From Azospirillum sp. RU38E (GTDB lineage: Bacteria; Pseudomonadota; Alphaproteobacteria; Azospirillales; Azospirillaceae), in the NCBI RefSeq assembly GCF_900188385.1, contig NZ_FZOI01000001.1:496001-560000 (forward strand): DNA of 64,000 nucleotides. The letters are read 5' to 3'. The notes beneath the pieces are model-generated. The model searched no databases and was not told the origin of the DNA. It saw only the letters and a list, made by a program, of their open reading frames with translations. Position numbers and translations under genes: made by a program. This document shows positions 30,992-39,189 of the stretch, one piece after another. Numbering within the stretch: position 1 is the first letter of the stretch; the number at the start of each line of letters is the position of its first letter.

Positions 30992-31926
30992 GCTGTTTCC
31001 GCGTGCGGTGCCGGCTTGCCGCGCCAGCCATGTTCAATGAAGCCGGTGCGGATGCCCAGCAGCCAGTAAAGCAGAAACAGCGCCGCCAGGATAAGGGCGG
31101 CGAGTAGCATGGCCAGGATTGGGAAGGTGACCGTCCCGTCCGGTTTCATCAAATCGGACATGCCGGGCAAACCTTTCCCCTCGGTTCCGAACAGTGTGAA
31201 CAGGATATTATGGGCAAAATGTACCCCCATGGCGGCCTCCAGCCGACCGAACCGCCAGGTCAGGTAGGAGGCGAACAGCGACACCCCCCAGTAGAAAACC
31301 TGTCTTTCCCCACCATTCCAGCCATGCAGCAGGCTGAAAATCACCGCCACCGGCAGGGCCGCGACAGCCGCATTGCGAAACAGAACCTGAAAGCCCTGGG
31401 CCAGATAGCCCCGACAGAAAGCCTCCTCCGCTGCTGTCTGCAGGGCGAATGCCGGCAGCATGGCCGGCAGCCAGAGCAGCGTTGTTACCGACGGCATCGT
31501 CACTTGAATGTCGTCATCAAAAGCTGATAACAACATCAAGGGGCTGAGGCAGAACCCGTAAATCAGGACTGCGCGTAACCACATGCCCCCATCCAGCCGC
31601 TTGCCGGGGGCAATCACGCTCATCAGGTCACGGCCTTGCAGGCGCAGGGTCCAGTGCAGGGCCAACAAACTAAAGCCCAACAACGATAGCTTGCCGATTT
31701 CCCGCAACCAGGGCGTGATCGGGCCTTCTGGTGTGCCGATGGAACTTAGATGATATATACTTCCAAATATCCCAAGGGCGATTGAGATAAAGAAGTATAT
31801 AAATAAGAATATAAACGACCCACCCGCATGGTGTCCGACGGATAGTTTCATTTCTGTCGCCAGTTTGTGAACTGGCGTGTTCGGGTGGTGCTGAATAAAA
31901 TTTTGATACTCATAGTTATTATTCAT
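30988..31926 (-). CDS. CPBP-family intramembrane protease, copy 2
   Basis: A 312-residue paralog. Motif 1 is AEEAFCRGYL (E167, E168, R172), motif 2 SLLHGWNG and motif 3 HFAHNILF. The shared SVIAPGKRLDGGMWLR segment precedes motif 1. The N-terminal 60 residues are different: a polar Asn/His-rich stretch and FIFLFIYFFISIALGIFG. The DNA encoding this end (about 31740-31930) is unusually A/T-rich for the window, with ATA, TAT and AAT codons. It is coupled to copy 1 by an ATGA overlap and lies 191 bases downstream of copy 3. Confidence 0.87.
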   Translation of the reverse strand: MNNNYEYQNFIQHHPNTPVHKLATEMKLSVGHHAGGSFIFLFIYFFISIALGIFGSIYHLSSIGTPEGPITPWLREIGKLSLLGFSLLALHWTLRLQGRDLMSVIAPGKRLDGGMWLRAVLIYGFCLSPLMLLSAFDDDIQVTMPSVTTLLWLPAMLPAFALQTAAEEAFCRGYLAQGFQVLFRNAAVAALPVAVIFSLLHGWNGGERQVFYWGVSLFASYLTWRFGRLEAAMGVHFAHNILFTLFGTEGKGLPGMSDLMKPDGTVTFPILAMLLAALILAALFLLYWLLGIRTGFIEHGWRGKPAPHAETA

Positions 31927-32117
31927 AACTTTACCTATATTTGGTTAAAGTTATTGATGATTTATCCGTTTCCGGGCAGATGCACCGGGGTAGCCGGGTG
32001 ACAGATCAGAAATGCCTGATAGCGGCTTTCGTCGTCGCTCACCTGAACCTGCGCGATAAAATCGGGTCGATTGCTTCCTATAAGTTATATCGCACCCCTG
32101 TTGCGCGCAAGTGGCGC

Positions 32118-33059
32118 CTATCCCTCCCGCTCTTCACCCCCGCGCCAGCCCTGCTCGACAAACCCGCTGAACAGGCCGAGAAACCAATAGCTGGAGGCCA
32201 CGGCCCCCTGCATCAGCAGCACGCCCAGCAGCCGGTCGGGGTCCGGCGGCTGGAAGCCGACTGCTTCATCAAAGCCGCTGACAGAGGGCAGGCCGCTCTG
32301 CGGCCGGGCCAGGAACAGGGTGACCAGCAGATTATGGGCGAAATGCACGCCCATGGCGGCTTCCAGCCGCCCGGTGCGCCAGGTGAGGTAGGAAAGGCCC
32401 AGCGACATGGCCAGGAACATGGCCTTTTGCTCCCACCCCACGTTCCAGCCGCCGCTGTCATGCAGCACCAGGAAGAAGATGGCCACCGGCAGGGCGGCCA
32501 GCGCCGCATTCCCCAGCAGCACCTGCAGCCCCTGGGCCATATAGCCGCGGAAGACAATCTCCTCTGCCGAGGCCTGGAAGATGAACAAAACCACCAGCAC
32601 GGGCAGCATCAGCAGCAGGGAAAACGAGAGGGAGCCGACATTGATCTGGCCGTAATAGGCGGCAATCAGAATCATCGGCGCGAAGGCGGCGGCATAGGTG
32701 GCGGCAGAGCGCAGGAACATGCCGCCATCCAGTCGCCGGCCGGGGGCGATGACGCTCATCAGGTCGCGCCTCTGCCAAGCCAGCACCCATTGCATGAACA
32801 GGATGGCGCACCCCAGCGCCAGCAGATTGCGCAGGTTGCGCAACAGCGGGCTGTGGCGATCCACCCCGGTGAAGGTGGCAAACAGGTCTGACAGGGTGAT
32901 GGCGGCATAGCCACCCAGCACCACCAGAATCATCAGCGCCACGAACCCGGCCAGATAGGGGCGAAACCCATCCCCCCGCACCACGCCCAACAGATGCACC
33001 GGCACCACTGATTCGGTGGTCCAGGCTGGTTGCGACCGGCTGCTGTCAGGCTGCTGCAT
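32118..33059 (-). CDS. CPBP-family intramembrane protease, copy 3
   Basis: A 313-residue paralog. Motif 1 is AEEIVFRGYM (E166, E167, R171), motif 2 LVLHDSGG and motif 3 HFAHNLLV. It is closest to copy 2: both share DLMSVIAPGxRLDGGM, the GRLEAAMGVHFAHN block and the GWRG end. The first gene of the array, it starts 85 bases downstream of the dacC gene end, behind a dacC terminator. Target proteins are unknown; bacterial CPBP proteins can process or protect from small peptides, or regulate envelope proteins. Confidence 0.87.
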   Translation of the reverse strand: MQQPDSSRSQPAWTTESVVPVHLLGVVRGDGFRPYLAGFVALMILVVLGGYAAITLSDLFATFTGVDRHSPLLRNLRNLLALGCAILFMQWVLAWQRRDLMSVIAPGRRLDGGMFLRSAATYAAAFAPMILIAAYYGQINVGSLSFSLLLMLPVLVVLFIFQASAEEIVFRGYMAQGLQVLLGNAALAALPVAIFFLVLHDSGGWNVGWEQKAMFLAMSLGLSYLTWRTGRLEAAMGVHFAHNLLVTLFLARPQSGLPSVSGFDEAVGFQPPDPDRLLGVLLMQGAVASSYWFLGLFSGFVEQGWRGGEEREG

Positions 33060-33076
33060 GGTCCCTCACGCACAAA

Positions 33077-33109
33077 CGAAAAGGGCGCCGCTGCTGCGAC
33101 GCCCTTTCG
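33077..33109 (-). terminator. Terminator of the D,D-carboxypeptidase gene
   Basis: On the minus strand, CGAAAGGGCG pairs with CGCCCTTTTCG around a 12-base loop and is followed by TTTGT. It is 36 bases after the dacC stop. Confidence 0.75.
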
Positions 33110-33144
33110 GTCTAACTTTCATCCCGCATTCGCACAAGGGCGGG

Positions 33145-34428
33145 TCACGCCGACGGCGGCACGGTCAGACAATTCTGCCCCTTCTTGGCCAGCTGGCTGC
33201 AGGCGCGGCGCGCCGTCTTCTCATCCAGGCCGGTCAGGCGGGCGCGATAGATGGTGCCCTTGGCGGTGCTGACTTCCATCACATGTGGGGTGGCGCTGTC
33301 CAGCAGCGTGCCGGCCTGCTGGGTGGCGTGGCTGACAGCGCGCTGGCCCGCCTGCTTGTCATTGAAGGCGCCAACCTGGATCGACCAGCGGCCATTGGCA
33401 GTGGGCCGGGGCAGGGCGGCGGCCACCGGCGTGGCGGCCACGGCCTTGCGCGGCAGGGCGATTTCTTCCGCCCCGCTGACAATCTCGCTGGCCACGGTGG
33501 CCACCATGCTGCGTTCCGGCGCCTTTTCCTTCGGCTGCTTGCCCTTGGGCGGCTTGGACTGGTTGGCGGCCACCAGCATCGGCGCGCTCTTCTTGCCTTC
33601 AAAGGCTTCGTCCAGCAGATCGGCCATATGGTTGTCACGCCATGCCGCCGTCTGCCCGCCGAACACCACGCCGATCAGCCGGCGGCCATTGCGGGTGGCC
33701 GAGGCGGTGAGGTTGAAGCCCGAGGCATTGATGAAGCCAGTCTTCAGCCCGTCCATGCCGGGATAGCGCGCCATCAGCCGGTTATGGTTGCCATGGACAG
33801 CCCCCTTATAGGTGAAGCTGCTGGTGCTGAAGTAATTGTAATATTTGGCATGATCATAGATCAGGCTCTGCGCCAGCCGGGCCATGTCACGCGCAGTGGA
33901 AAGCTGGCCGGCATTGGGCAGGCCCGACGCATTGCGGAAGGTGGTGCGCGTCATGCCGATCTGGCGGGCGCGGTCGGTCATCATGCGGGCGAAATTCGCC
34001 TCCGTCCCGCCGATGGTTTCGGCCACCGTGGCGGCGCAGTCATTGGCGGATTTGGTCACCAGCGCCAGCACGCATTGTTCCACGGTGATGGTGTCACCGG
34101 GGCGCAGGCCCAGCTTGGACGGGGCCATGCTGGCCGAATGGGCAGAGACGGTCATCGGCTGGTTCAGCCGCAGCTTGCCAGCATCCAGCGCGTCGAAGAC
34201 CATGTGCAGGGTCATCATCTTGGTCAGGCTGGCGGGGAAGTTGCGCGTATCCGCGCCTGCTTCATGCAGCACCTCGCCCGAGCGGGCATCAATGATGATG
34301 GAGGCATATTTCGCCAGGGCCGATGCCGGCACACCCAGTGACAGCAGGCCGGTCAGCACCAGGGCCAGCAGGCCGGTGCGTGTTGAGGGGCGCGCCATCG
34401 TTCGCTTGGCCGATGTTCCGAAATTCAT
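33145..34428 (-). CDS. D-alanyl-D-alanine carboxypeptidase with SPOR domain
   Basis: A 427-residue PBP5/6-like (S11) enzyme that trims the terminal D-Ala of peptidoglycan stems. Motifs are SLTK (S67), SAN (127-129) and KTG (229-231), all intact. Residues about 20-39 form a signal peptide ending in ALA. A Lys/Pro/Ala-rich linker leads to a C-terminal SPOR domain (about 345-427, RWSIQVGAFNDKQAGQRAV), which binds denuded glycan at the septum. That points to a division-associated role. The ATG at 34428 is chosen for the GGGAGAGG upstream. It has its own terminator at 33077-33109. Confidence 0.93.
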   Translation of the reverse strand: MNFGTSAKRTMARPSTRTGLLALVLTGLLSLGVPASALAKYASIIIDARSGEVLHEAGADTRNFPASLTKMMTLHMVFDALDAGKLRLNQPMTVSAHSASMAPSKLGLRPGDTITVEQCVLALVTKSANDCAATVAETIGGTEANFARMMTDRARQIGMTRTTFRNASGLPNAGQLSTARDMARLAQSLIYDHAKYYNYFSTSSFTYKGAVHGNHNRLMARYPGMDGLKTGFINASGFNLTASATRNGRRLIGVVFGGQTAAWRDNHMADLLDEAFEGKKSAPMLVAANQSKPPKGKQPKEKAPERSMVATVASEIVSGAEEIALPRKAVAATPVAAALPRPTANGRWSIQVGAFNDKQAGQRAVSHATQQAGTLLDSATPHVMEVSTAKGTIYRARLTGLDEKTARRACSQLAKKGQNCLTVPPSA

Positions 34429-34579
34429 GCGCCCTCTCCCCTGCCTGCCCGCATCGTCTGGAGGCACCGTAAATGCGAAGTTAATCAATGTCTAGCGTCA
34501 ATCCTTTAAGAAATTGCCTTCGCGCTGGTCACTTTCTTGTCCTTTTACCAAACCTACACTTTCGACATACTTCGGAATG

Positions 34580-35191
34580 TCAGGCAGCGGCACTAGGACG
34601 GGCGGCAATGCGGTCGAACCATTGTTTGACCTGGGGCACCCGGTCATCAATGGCGATGCGCACCAGCCGGGGGAAGAAGGCGAGCGTGGTGAAGGCGGTG
34701 ATGTCGGCGATGCTGAAACTGTCCCCGGCGATGAAGGGATGGCGGGCCAGATCGCCCTCCAGCATCGCCAGCCGCTGTTCCGCCAGTTGCTTCTGCGCCG
34801 CTGCATAGGCCGGTATCTGATTTTCCAGGGCGGCCATTTTGGGATGGGAATGGCGGAAGGCATTGGCGAAGGGCAGCAGCAGTTCGAATTCCATTCGCCG
34901 CTGCCACATCTCAATCTGGGCCTGCTCCAGCGCGGTTCTGCCGAACAGGTTGGGTTCCGGGTGAAGTGCTTCGATATAGCGGCAGATGGCGACACTTTCG
35001 CTGATCACCGTGCCGTCATCCAGTTCCAGCGCAGGCACCCGGCGGCTGGGCACGCGGGCGGCATAGGATTCCGCCAGATGCTCCCCCTTGCCGATGGTCA
35101 CCGGCACGCGGGGGATATCCACGCCCTTTTCCGCCAGGAACATCCGCACCCGCCGGGGCGTGGGGGCGATGGCATCATCATACAGCTTCAT
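34580..35191 (-). CDS. Glutathione S-transferase family protein
   Basis: A 203-residue GST. The N-terminal thioredoxin-like domain (1-80) has KLYDDAIAPTPRRVRMFLAE, the cis-proline SRRVPALEL and SESVAICRYIE, the glutathione gamma-Glu site. The C-terminal helical domain has the FSIADITAFTTLAF N-capping box. No catalytic Cys/Tyr/Ser in the expected first-helix position is obvious (the site has SPTPRR in place of a SxxxR loop), so the class is unclear. The ATG at 35189-35191 follows a GGGAGG ribosome-binding site. It is monocistronic. Confidence 0.88.
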   Translation of the reverse strand: MKLYDDAIAPTPRRVRMFLAEKGVDIPRVPVTIGKGEHLAESYAARVPSRRVPALELDDGTVISESVAICRYIEALHPEPNLFGRTALEQAQIEMWQRRMEFELLLPFANAFRHSHPKMAALENQIPAYAAAQKQLAEQRLAMLEGDLARHPFIAGDSFSIADITAFTTLAFFPRLVRIAIDDRVPQVKQWFDRIAARPSAAA

Positions 35192-35281
35192 GGAGCCTCC
35201 CTGGGGCGTGGATGGCGGTTTATCCGCCACCTCTTTTACGTTTCAGCGTTGATAGCTTCTCTACCATGCTGCGGCGCCATC

Positions 35282-35429
35282 GGCGCTAAGTCCGTCCTTT
35301 GGAATAAGGTGCCTTCCCCGCGAAAGCGGGGATCCAGGAGCGGTCAGAACCACGCTTGAGTGCCCTTGGCCCCTGGACCCCCGCTTTCGCGGGGGAGGCA
35401 CGCAGGGTGCAGGTGGCGAACTTAGCGCC
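35282..35429. repeat. Large imperfect inverted repeat (intergenic palindromic element)
   Basis: About 148 bases bounded by the perfect 10-base terminal repeats GGCGCTAAGT (35282-35291) and ACTTAGCGCC (35420-35429). The inner arms are CCCCGCGAAAGCGGGG and ATCCAGG (35317-35338) facing CCTGG and CCCCCGCTTTCGCGGGGG (35372-35395). Each inner arm is itself a palindrome, so the whole folds as nested hairpins. CCCCGCGAAAGCGGGG-type units recur in many alphaproteobacterial genomes as REP-like elements. It fills the gap between a GST gene and the uracil-DNA glycosylase gene. Confidence 0.75.
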
Positions 35430-35470
35430 TATGGGCCGCAGCCAGACTGAACAAACGCTAATTCCCGCTC

Positions 35471-36361
35471 TTATTCCTTCCCCTCCAGCCGCAGCCGCAA
35501 GGCCAGCAAATCCTTCCAGGCTTCCCGCTTGGCGGCGGGGTTGCGCAGCAGATAGGCTGGGTGCAGCATCGGCATGGACGGCACCGGCCGGGCCAGACCG
35601 GGGCTGTGATAATCGAACCAGCGGCCGCGCAGGCGGGTAATGCCCTCCGTCCGGGAAAGCATGGCCTTGGCGCTGATGCCGCCGGCAAAGATCAGGATAT
35701 CCGGGGACATCAGTTCAATATGCCGGGCCATGAAGGGCAGGCAGGCGGCGATTTCCCCGTCGGTGGGGCTGCGGTTGCCGGGCGGGCGCCAGGGCAGCAT
35801 GTTGGTGATATAGACGGCCTTGGCAGGGTCGTCGGCCATGCGGTCCAGCCCGATGGCACCCAGCATCAGGTCCAGCAGCTTGCCGGCCGGGCCGACAAAG
35901 GGCAGGCCCTGCCGGTCTTCATTTTCCCCCGGCGCCTCCCCCACCAGCATGATGCGGGCCTGCCGGCTGCCCATGCCGAAGACCAGATGGGTGGCTGTCT
36001 TCTTCAGCGCACAGCCCTCAAACGCGGCCAGCGCATCCTTCAGCGCATCCAGATCCTGGGCGGCGGCGGCGGCGATACGGGCCGACTGCCCCGCCTCTGC
36101 CGCTCCCAAGGGGCCGGGATCACTGCCTTGTAGTGGGGTCTGGGTTGTTACCTGCGCATATTGTCGCGGGGCAGAGGCGGCGGCGGGGCTGGTCGCACGC
36201 GCAGGCGCGGGGGCAGGGCCGCCGGTTGACGTTACTGGCGCAACGTTCCGCGCCCGTGCGGAGAGTGCGGACCAGTCCACCGGCTCGTCGCCAATGGCCT
36301 CATCCACCCCGGCATCCAGCTGGAATCGAAGGGCGGCGATGGTATCGAGCAAGGCATTCAT
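35471..36361 (-). CDS. Family 4 (alphaproteobacterial) uracil-DNA glycosylase
   Basis: A 296-residue uracil-DNA glycosylase that removes uracil from DNA for base-excision repair. Motif 1 is LVGEAPGENEDRQGLPFVGPAG (Gly-Glu-Ala-Pro-Gly) and motif 2 is MLHPAYLLRNP. The N-terminal 95 residues are Ala/Pro-rich and probably disordered. Canonical family 4 enzymes have four Cys for a [4Fe-4S] cluster; here the first site reads FEGCALKK with one Cys instead of C-x2-C, so the cluster may be altered. The start is the ATG at 36361, divergent from the ETF-QO gene. Confidence 0.9.
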   Translation of the reverse strand: MNALLDTIAALRFQLDAGVDEAIGDEPVDWSALSARARNVAPVTSTGGPAPAPARATSPAAASAPRQYAQVTTQTPLQGSDPGPLGAAEAGQSARIAAAAAQDLDALKDALAAFEGCALKKTATHLVFGMGSRQARIMLVGEAPGENEDRQGLPFVGPAGKLLDLMLGAIGLDRMADDPAKAVYITNMLPWRPPGNRSPTDGEIAACLPFMARHIELMSPDILIFAGGISAKAMLSRTEGITRLRGRWFDYHSPGLARPVPSMPMLHPAYLLRNPAAKREAWKDLLALRLRLEGKE

Positions 36362-36517
36362 GGTTTGACCCTACCACCGGCCTATGCTGTGTTACAGCCA
36401 CGAAACGCCGGCCCATCGATCAAGGCCGGCAGTCAGCCAGCTTCCGGTCCCCCTCAGGCCCCGTCAGTGGGCCACGCCGGTTCGCTTGGCGACATCCAGC
36501 GTGGGATTGGGCAGGGA

Positions 36518-38179
36518 ATGGAACGCGAATCGATGGAATATGATGTCGTGATCGTCGGCGCGGGGCCTTCGGGCCTCTCCGCGGCGATCCGGCTGAAGCA
36601 GCTGGCGGCTGAGAAGGGCCAGGAAGTCAGCGTCTGCGTGCTGGAAAAAGGCTCGGAAGTCGGCGCCCACATCCTGTCGGGCAATGTCATCGACCCCAAG
36701 GCCCTGACGGAGCTGATCCCCGACTGGCAGGAGAAGGGGGCCCCGCTGAACACCCCCGTCACCGACGACCGGTTCTATGTGCTGTCGGACAAGGGCGGCA
36801 TCCGCGTGCCCAACTTCCTGCTGCCGCCCTTGATGCATAATGACGGCAATTACGCCATCAGCCTGGGCAACCTGTGCCGCTGGCTGGCCGGTCAGGCCGA
36901 GGAGCTGGGGGTGGAGATCTATCCCGGCTTCGCCGCTGCCGAGGTGCTGTATAATGAAGACGGTTCCGTGAAGGGTGTCGCCACCGGCGACATGGGCATC
37001 GGCAAGGATGGGGAACATACCCATAACTACACGCCGGGCATGGAACTGCACGGCAAATACACCTTCTTCGCCGAGGGGGTGCGCGGCAATCTCTCCAAGC
37101 TGTTGATGGAGAAGTTCAATCTGCGGGCCGATTGCGATGTGCAGAAATATGGCATCGGCATCAAGGAACTCTGGCAGATCGACCCGGAAAAGCATCAGCA
37201 GGGCCTGGTGATGCACACCCAGGGCTGGCCGCTGGACAGTAGCACCGCCGGCGGTTCCTGGATGTACCATCTGGAAGATAATCAGGTTTCCATCGGCTTC
37301 GTGGTGAACCTGGATTACCAGAACCCGCATCTGTCGCCGTTTGAGGAATTCCAGCGCTTCAAGCAGCACCCGTTCATCAAGAAATATCTGGAGGGCGGCA
37401 AGCGCCTGTCCTATGGCGCGCGCGCCATCAATGAGGGCGGCTTGCAGTCCGTACCGGCGCTCAGCTTCCCCGGCGGGGCGCTGATCGGCTGTTCGGCCGG
37501 TTTCGTCAATGTGCCCCGCATCAAGGGCACGCATAATGCCATGAAGACCGGGATGCTGGCGGCAGAGGCCGCGTTTGAGCGGCTGGCGGCGGGTGCCGGG
37601 GCTGGCGACAAGCTGGATAATTACGAGCGGGCCTGGAAGCAAAGCTGGGTCTATGAAGACCTGTACAAGGTCCGCAACGTCAAGCCGGGCTTGAAGGCCG
37701 GGCTGCTGCTGGGCAATCTGCATGGCGGCATCCAGATGTGGCTGCATGATCTGGGCCTGGGCAAGCTGCTGCCCTACACCCTGCACCACAGCAAGGCCGA
37801 TCATGAAAGCCTGGTGCCGGCATCGACCGCGCGCAAGATCAAGTACCCCAAGCCTGACGGGGTGATCAGCTTCGACCGGCTGTCCTCGGTGTTCATCTCC
37901 AACACCAATCACGAGGAAAATCAGCCGGCGCACTTGAAGCTGAAAGACCCGACGGTGCCGATCAGCCATAATCTGCCGCTCTATGACGAGCCGGCGCAGC
38001 GTTACTGCCCGGCCGGCGTCTATGAGGTTGTGCGCGATGATGATGGCAATAATCCGCGCTTCGTGATCAACGCGCAGAACTGCGTGCACTGCAAGACCTG
38101 CGACATCAAAGACCCGACTCAGAATATCGTCTGGACCGTGCCGGAAGGCGGCGGGGGGCCGAACTACCCGAACATGTGA
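36518..38179 (+). CDS. etfD: Electron transfer flavoprotein:ubiquinone oxidoreductase
   Basis: A 553-residue inner-membrane-bound enzyme that passes electrons from ETF (fatty-acid and amino-acid oxidation) to ubiquinone. The FAD motif is VVIVGAGPSGLSAAIRL, the ubiquinone region has LSYGARAINEGGLQSVPAL, and the C-terminal [4Fe-4S] site has YCPAGVYE with INAQNCVHCKTCDIKDPTQNI. It fits the acyl-CoA dehydrogenase gene in this window, which feeds ETF. ATG 36518 is preferred; ATG 36533 is an alternative. A clear terminator follows at 38190. Confidence 0.96.
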   Translation: MERESMEYDVVIVGAGPSGLSAAIRLKQLAAEKGQEVSVCVLEKGSEVGAHILSGNVIDPKALTELIPDWQEKGAPLNTPVTDDRFYVLSDKGGIRVPNFLLPPLMHNDGNYAISLGNLCRWLAGQAEELGVEIYPGFAAAEVLYNEDGSVKGVATGDMGIGKDGEHTHNYTPGMELHGKYTFFAEGVRGNLSKLLMEKFNLRADCDVQKYGIGIKELWQIDPEKHQQGLVMHTQGWPLDSSTAGGSWMYHLEDNQVSIGFVVNLDYQNPHLSPFEEFQRFKQHPFIKKYLEGGKRLSYGARAINEGGLQSVPALSFPGGALIGCSAGFVNVPRIKGTHNAMKTGMLAAEAAFERLAAGAGAGDKLDNYERAWKQSWVYEDLYKVRNVKPGLKAGLLLGNLHGGIQMWLHDLGLGKLLPYTLHHSKADHESLVPASTARKIKYPKPDGVISFDRLSSVFISNTNHEENQPAHLKLKDPTVPISHNLPLYDEPAQRYCPAGVYEVVRDDDGNNPRFVINAQNCVHCKTCDIKDPTQNIVWTVPEGGGGPNYPNM

Positions 38180-38189
38180 TGACATGGCG

Positions 38190-38223
38190 AAAGGCCCGGA
38201 CCGGCGACGATCTGGGCCTTTTT
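38190..38223 (+). terminator. Terminator of etfD
   Basis: AAAGGCCC (38190-38197) pairs with GGGCCTTT, with a 16-base loop, and is followed by TTTG. It begins 11 bases after the stop codon. Confidence 0.8.
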
Positions 38224-38249
38224 GTCAGGGGCGTGATCGGCGCGGAATC

Positions 38250-38408
38250 ATACCAATCCGCCGAGGGTGTGACCCTTGGCGGATTGGAGGCCGGCGACTG
38301 CCGGCCCGCGCCACGTGGCGCGTAAGCCAAGGGCGCGGATGCGCCCGCCCGGCGACTGAGGGAACGCAAAATCTCCCTGGATCGGTCACGATCAAGGGAG
38401 ATTGGAAT
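38250..38408. repeat. Five-hairpin intergenic repeat, copy A
   Basis: About 159 bases flanked by ATACCAAT at the left and ATTGGAAT at the right. In order it holds: an outer stem (CCAATCCGCC pairing with GGCGGATTGG); GGCCGGC-GACT-GCCGGCC; CGCGCCACGTGGCGCG; GGGCGC-GGAT-GCGCCC; and a last stem AATCTCCCTGGATCG pairing with CGATC-AAGGGAGATT. A reverse-oriented copy lies at 59597-59756. The inner 80 or so bases are nearly identical in the two; the outer stems differ but stay paired. It is immediately downstream of etfD and its terminator. Confidence 0.85.
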
Positions 38409-38728
38409 CAGAACAGGTTCAACAGATCCTGCTGCGACGGGCGCGCCTCCCCATCGGCCGGGTCGGTCGCTGTCATATCCACCAGACCCGCCCCAAGCCG
38501 GACATTGCGTGTCCAACGTCGGGCAATGTCCAGCTGGTGGCGGGCGATTTCCACATCCGCCCGTTCCCGCCAGCTGTTTTCCGCCCGGCGCAGGGCGGGG
38601 CCGATGCCGCCGATAATTTGGCAGCAGGTCTCCCGGTCAATCTTCATCCGGTCGATCTGGGTGATCAGTGTATTGAAGCTGCGCGCCATTTCGGCCCGCA
38701 GTGCCGATGCGCCCCCGTCTGTTTCCAA
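38408..38728 (-). CDS. Hypothetical protein, possibly N-terminally extended or broken
   Basis: A 106-residue frame with a TTG start at 38726-38728 and a natural amino-acid composition (ARSFNTLITQIDRMKIDRE, helical, then RRAENSWRERADVEIARHQL). The same frame stays open upstream for about 45 more residues, to a stop near 38874, with no ATG, GTG or TTG. Those residues (ARRAFDDDRGATAIEYLIEQ) also look coding. So the true start may be an unrecognised codon, or a small deletion or frameshift may have removed the original one. The family is unknown. The stop codon abuts the right end of repeat copy A. Confidence 0.45.
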   Translation of the reverse strand: METDGGASALRAEMARSFNTLITQIDRMKIDRETCCQIIGGIGPALRRAENSWRERADVEIARHQLDIARRWTRNVRLGAGLVDMTATDPADGEARPSQQDLLNLF

Positions 38729-39189
38729 CGAGACGAGGGCGGAGCGTGTCAGGCCGTGCGCCTGTTCGATCAGATATTCGATGGCCGTTGCTCCGCGATC
38801 ATCGTCGAATGCCCGGCGGGCGCCTGAAATCCCGGCACCCCTGAAACAGCCCGCCCTTGCAGACGATATGCATCAGGTAGCAACCGTGACCAGACACGCG
38901 CTGCGGGACGTTGTTCGTCAATCCTGAAGGGAAATAGCAGAAAACCGGCATCGGTCTTCCGTGTCGACCCTCTGAAACCTCCCTGTGTTGCTAAACAGTT
39001 CATGCTGTTCGGCGGGCGGGGATATAAAACCTTGTCATGATGCTGCAACCGATATTCTTGAACTCGATGGCAGGCGGATAGAATCCGTCGCGCCTAATAG
39101 TGTCGCTCTTGTTCCGCTGTGATGTCCAGCAGTTTCCAATCGACACCATCTCGGCGACGGTGCTTGTTTTTCACGATCAGGTTTCCGGA
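38729..39189. other. 461-base region without a clear gene
   Basis: It holds the possible N-terminal extension of the hypothetical gene (about 38729-38874), then nothing that I recognise. No tRNA, repeat or conserved motif was seen on either strand. Confidence 0.4.

Noticed and set aside
30083-33059. The CPBP array considered as a bacteriocin cluster
   Set aside because: No leader-peptide gene, ABC exporter or modification enzyme was found around it.
36464-38185. A 573-codon minus-strand reading frame
   Set aside because: It is antisense to etfD, which has a complete set of FAD and iron-sulphur motifs.
38250-38408. Repeat copy A considered as a CRISPR array
   Set aside because: It consists of adjacent distinct palindromes without regularly spaced identical repeats, and no cas gene is in the window.
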